Of a stretch of 64,000 nucleotides of DNA, positions 59,301 through 64,000 are shown in pieces. Under the pieces are notes generated by a model that saw only the letters and a program-made list of their open reading frames with translations, was not told the origin of the DNA and did no database searches. Positions within the stretch are counted from its first letter, which is position 1; each line of letters opens with the position of its first letter. The position numbers were made by a program, and so were the translations under genes. Origin of the DNA: Unio delphinus (lineage: Eukaryota > Mollusca > Bivalvia > Unionida > Unionidae); contig JAQISU010000248.1 in assembly GCA_029339505.1 (NCBI GenBank), positions 998,001 to 1,062,000 of the forward strand, in the 5' to 3' direction.

Positions 59301-62300
59301 TACAATGAATTTTTGTCCAAAGCATAACAACAAGGTTGAAACATAAATGAAAGAAGCAAAAACAGAAAAGTAATGAAACAACAACATAAAACACGCCTTT
59401 ATCTTACAATCTTACAACATATACGTTTCTGCCTCCTATATAATAAATAAAACAGCGTTGGCGTTGGATTAATGTTGCACAACGAAGGAAGCTTATCAAT
59501 TTTATGTTTACGCTGCGCTTCAATACGCTATGACACATGTGCATATCATGTCTTTAAAGGCGTTTGTTTATAGATCAACATAATCCCTATCAAGCTGGTG
59601 TAATCGGGAATCGAAGCATTCCATTTTCGCTTATTTCACAACAGACTACTTGATGATTCTTTAGAGACGAAAGATTGTCAGTACAGTAACGCTAACCTAA
59701 CATCAACCGTACGCTATTAAATACTCTGCTTATTGAATTATGAATACCATATACATGCATAAATGTGTAGATCTAAACAAACTGTGAGTATACAACACTA
59801 AATTCTCTATTATGGTAGCAAACACGATGCGGTTGTTATAAAAAAAAATATAATGTGGCTTACAATCTGTCCACAATGAAAAAAAAATGAAGAACTTCTA
59901 AAGTTAATATAATTTTATTTTAGCCAGTTCACACCTTACTAACTTGTTACAAATGGATTTGGTTTTGACAAAAGTGTTGCTGTATTGATAGATAAGTATT
60001 TCTAGTCTAACAAATAAATGTAACGCTGGTGTATATGCAAAAGCTTAGCTTAGTCTTAAGTCGTTTTTGAAACGCAAAGCAAGGCAAGAAGCTTTAATAA
60101 TAAACTGAAATAATTAAGCTAAAACATACACAGCGAAATTCAATCGATCACCACTAAAAAGGCTAAGATGTACTTTATATATGGAACTAAGTAAAAAAGT
60201 ATCAAGCGTTTCACTGTTATATCAAATTCTGAAGCTGACAGATTTAGACGCAACCAAGTAAAATAACAAAGAATTTTCAGCAACTAATAATATAGTATTA
60301 ACTATACGGCGAGACGTTATTATTATTAGAATACATCCGTGAAGTAGAACTCTACGGAGGCGTTAGAAATAAATACACGGTTGGATACAGAGACTAAAAC
60401 TGAGTAACGGCAGGATGGAAGCAGCTGGATGGGGTTTGGCATAATTAGTTGCTTGCATGGTTGTTCTCTGAGTTTCTAATTGCTTACTTTAACACTGACA
60501 TGTAGTCTTTTAAAGTCAGATAAAGATTGAGAACAAAGACTAAAGACATTAATCAGAACAATGGACATGGGGAGTAAGATTTAGTGTTAATCATCAACAA
60601 GTTTAAGAAATGCAAGGATATTATTATGTAACGAGGAACAAAGTAAAACTATACAGAAAGTCAAAACATATACTGTATGACAAGGAGACAAAATATTAGT
60701 ACCAAATAAGGAAAGAAATGGACGCATACATGTAAATTAGAAACTCTGAGAGCGAACATGGTGTTTATGAATGCCAAAATAAGAGATACAATAGAAAACA
60801 CCCTCAGGAAGACTGCTTTACTAAACCAATTTCTCCCATATAAATAAAAAAGCAGTTTTCAGTTACTCTCAAAACAGGTTCATCAATCGCACGATGCATG
60901 ACGGTACAATCACATTTACTACAGAAGTGGTAAGTTTACATATCATGTTAAAGACTAGATGACGTAACTGAATATTTCAAGCTTCAAAAGGACTCAAAAC
61001 AGCTTTTAATGGAACAGAATAACAAATCTTTAACGATAACTGTTTTTAAATTCCTGGAGAAAACAAGAATCTCTGTGATAATAAGTCACGAAGAGATGTG
61101 GATAAAATATTAATTCCTATTACGCACAGTGGTAGTGTACGCAAAAACACAATATCACGACTTAGGAACCAGACAAAAAAGAAAGGTTAAAAAGATGTTA
61201 GATACGCAGGAAATATTCAGAGAATCAAGATCTTATCTTCTGTTATACTAGACCTAGGTATAGGGAAAATTCTGAATAGATACATATTCCCCAGTTTTTA
61301 AAAGAACCTAAAGACAAACAGCGAGTTTCTAGTTTGTAGACTGTCATAAACGACAATTACATCATTTAAAAGCTAAACTAAGAGGTTAACGAAAGCCTAG
61401 TGTGATGAATTAACACTTGCATTATAAACGTTTTAATGATCTAAACAAATACGTGGATAAAAATGCTTACGTTAACAAAGTGAGGACTTAAACATACCGA
61501 TGATTTCGTAACGTTGGAAGCAAAGAACAATCTAATAGAAATAACCAAATAATGGAGGCGAACGGCAACAAAATAATTAGTAAAGAAAGCATAACTAGAC
61601 CTCCAAAACAACTTACGATTGAATGTCTGCAGATCTGAGCGAGAAGATCAAAACTATATACGAGGATACATGTTATGCATGAACTTAAATGCCGAAAATG
61701 AAAAATTCAATATACATTCCAAACATATTCCTAATGGTATAATGCAAAATATCAGAGCAGCACAATGTATCATTGACGTAATAGGCAAAGGAATGCAAGG
61801 AACTACACGAGGTTTGCCATTTACAACAAACGTTTACGACATAAATATCTGGATTAAAAATAAAATAGATACAAGTGTTATCCAATTATGCCCTAACCTT
61901 GATATAATTAGAACAAAGGTAGACAGCAAACGCACTGGCATTAAATGTTTTTCGACAAAAAACGGTTGGTAAATAATAATGCCATGAATCATAAAAGTGT
62001 TAGAATTAAAAAAGAGGAAATCAACGCCTCAGCTGGTAGTGTGATGAGAGAAAATAACGTATGCGTGGATATATATTAATTACTCTAATACAATTAGATT
62101 AAGAATGGAAAATGTAGATTTAAATTAGCATAACCAACCAAGAATCATAATGTAAAATATAGTTTTAATCACTACAGAGGATTTTGGATAGTTTAAAAGC
62201 TGACATATTATCTACAATGCAGTTGAACATTATGTTCCTTTATATGTGATTGAAAATAATGTGCATGGTACATATAGTCATTCAAATGTACACGCATTTT

Positions 62301-62440
62301 TAATCGGTTTATATTCGGGAGGCTTGTAAAAAGAAATATATTGTTCGGTGTAATGTTTACATCTTCGTCAGTATAATATGTAACTGAAATTGGATGATAA
62401 TAACAACGGGATAAGTTATGAAAGAATACTTATACACACA
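59301..62440. other. AT-rich stretch, one unassigned ORF
   Basis: A 117-codon plus-strand ORF at 61619-61972 is not recognisably similar to any family, and its composition resembles the surrounding DNA. No other feature is seen. Confidence 0.3.
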
Positions 62441-62457
62441 CACACATAAATAAATAA

Positions 62458-62541
<84 letters not shown>
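62440..62541. repeat. (CA)n-(AAAT)n-(AT)n microsatellite
   Basis: cacacaca, then aaataaataaat, then about 80 bp of AT. Confidence 0.97.
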
Positions 62542-62545
<4 letters not shown>

Positions 62546-64000
62546 CGTATACAATTAAACGTTTACTTGTTTAAGCATGTTTGTGCTATAGTGAGAACAT
62601 TTTCTGTCATTATTTTAATGCATTGTCGCGTTCGAATGTTGCATTTTTTTATCAGCGAATAACATCTATGTACATGTTTGATTTTACTTGTTCATACATA
62701 TTAAATATGCTTAAATGCAATACACCGAGGAGGCATGTGGCACGATAATCTGGCAGATTGTTGTATAACACGATCTTTCTTTACATCTGTCGAGCCTTTT
62801 ACATTGAAAAATACTCATTTATGTTCAAATAATTGTCTGTGACAAATTCAAGAACAGTACATTTAACAGAATATGTCTGTTCATTCAAATGGAGAAAACG
62901 CAAGACAAAGACGCATTCCATCATTTCTGTCACCAGGGCAACACATCTGCCATCTTGTTAATCCATCGACACACGTTTGTCCCTTTTAAGTTACTGCAAG
63001 CGATCTGAATTTGTTATACTATTTCAAAAACATTGTAAACGATTTTAATTAATTTACTGCTAAAGATATGAATGTATGACTATTTGAGTCTCAATGACTT
63101 ATGATGTTATATCTCGTGGAGTGTTTAACATATATTACACATCAGACATAAACCAAACACTAATTGCATTTATCCATACGAATGCATGATATTTTTGTTT
63201 TGTGTCAGTTCAGCCAAAGTCGTGTACACGTTTCCTCCCATTAGCTGATAATTATCTTTTTGCAGTGTCAGGTTTTCGACCTTGTAACTCATTCAATGTT
63301 TTCTATAGCTTATTGTCTGCCGATATTTAGTGCGTATAATATGAGACGAACGATCAACTACACTATCCATTATCCTCAACTAATGTGTCATTAAGTCAGA
63401 TTATATTTGTAAACATTGCTATACTCAACCTTATCTCCTTTCTCAGAGGATCCTTTAATAAACGTGATCGTTAATTCAGATTTAAAGTGCCTTATGTTTC
63501 CATGGATGATATTTTCAATCACCATTCCCTGTCATTATAATATGCATACGAATCAAGATATTTGTCTTTGCGAATCTATGATTATTAACATTGGTCTTAA
63601 ATGAATATATCAAGTTTGTTTCACTTGCCTTTGTGCTGATATTTCGAGTAAAACGTTTTCGTTTTCTTGTTGAAAGCGTGGGATATATCTGTATATATTT
63701 TTCAAATCTGTGTAACTATCTATCCTTTAACGTTTTTCCTATACTTTATCAGAAACATGAATTCATTTTCTGGTGTATCAATCACTGGTGTTAGCTATTT
63801 CGGTCATTTGTTGTCATCGGAATCCATTCCGTTCAACCTCGTCGTGTGCATTTGCCTCTTTCTCTTACGTTGAAGGGGATGGGGGGGGGGAATTATCGCC
63901 TTGGTATCTTACGTGAAATAAGCCAGTGTGCTACCCAATTACCTCAACAAAGTGGTCATTTGTAATCAATATCGAAGCGCCTAGGCTGAATGGTTAGAAG
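62542..64000. other. AT-rich non-coding flank; possible SINE head at the right edge
   Basis: A G-run of nine lies at about 63879. The last bases, 'gcgcctaggctgaatggtta' then gaag (63977-64000), look like the A-box start of a tRNA-derived head cut by the window edge. Confidence 0.35.

Noticed and set aside
61619..61972. 117-codon plus-strand ORF
   Set aside because: No recognisable motif and composition like the surrounding DNA. Recorded only as an unassigned ORF.

Overview
The window looks like repeat-rich, AT-rich chromosomal DNA of an invertebrate animal, most likely a mollusc (possibly a bivalve). The reasons are split genes with GT/AG introns, a metazoan KDM4-type demethylase relic, tRNA-derived SINEs, L2/CR1-like LINE ends, and a Ty3/gypsy element with the Gmr1-like domain order. 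The species assignment is inference. There are no operons, CRISPR arrays or bacterial signals.

Layout: (1) 0.5-6.2 kb, plus strand: the 3' part of a split gene for a single-pass membrane protein (Ser/Thr-rich stalk, transmembrane segment, cytoplasmic tail with tyrosine motifs). Its 5' exons lie off the left edge. (2) 6.2-22.3 kb: mostly non-coding. It holds microsatellites, three copies of one SINE family and one of another, three decayed LINE pieces, and a broken minus-strand ORF at 17.2-17.95 kb that resembles the C-terminal half of an origin-binding-type SF2 helicase. (3) 24.4-35.2 kb, plus strand: a KDM4-like JmjN/JmjC gene copy with correct introns and all catalytic residues, but broken by several stops and frameshifts. 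It is therefore an unprocessed pseudogene. Its introns are inflated by minisatellites and hold a SINE and, in the opposite strand, the 5' half (ORF1 and the start of the ORF2 endonuclease) of a LINE. (4) 35-46 kb: a dense field of minisatellites, two SINEs and an L2-like LINE 3' end. (5) 46.7-53.2 kb, minus strand: a Ty3/gypsy LTR retrotransposon with integrase encoded upstream of reverse transcriptase and RNase H. It has near-identical LTRs, a PBS and a PPT. It is dead: the protease region is deleted, there are two nonsense codons in pol and a gag frameshift, and its 3' LTR is truncated. (6) 53.2-64 kb: AT-rich DNA with simple repeats, one tiny LINE remnant and no gene I can support.

The only potentially functional gene seen is the membrane protein at the left end. 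The most informative object is the Gmr1-like element. No clearly new system was found. The best leads are the receptor tail with its candidate symmetric exon, the helicase relic, and the repeated abutment of LINE 3' tails to microsatellites.
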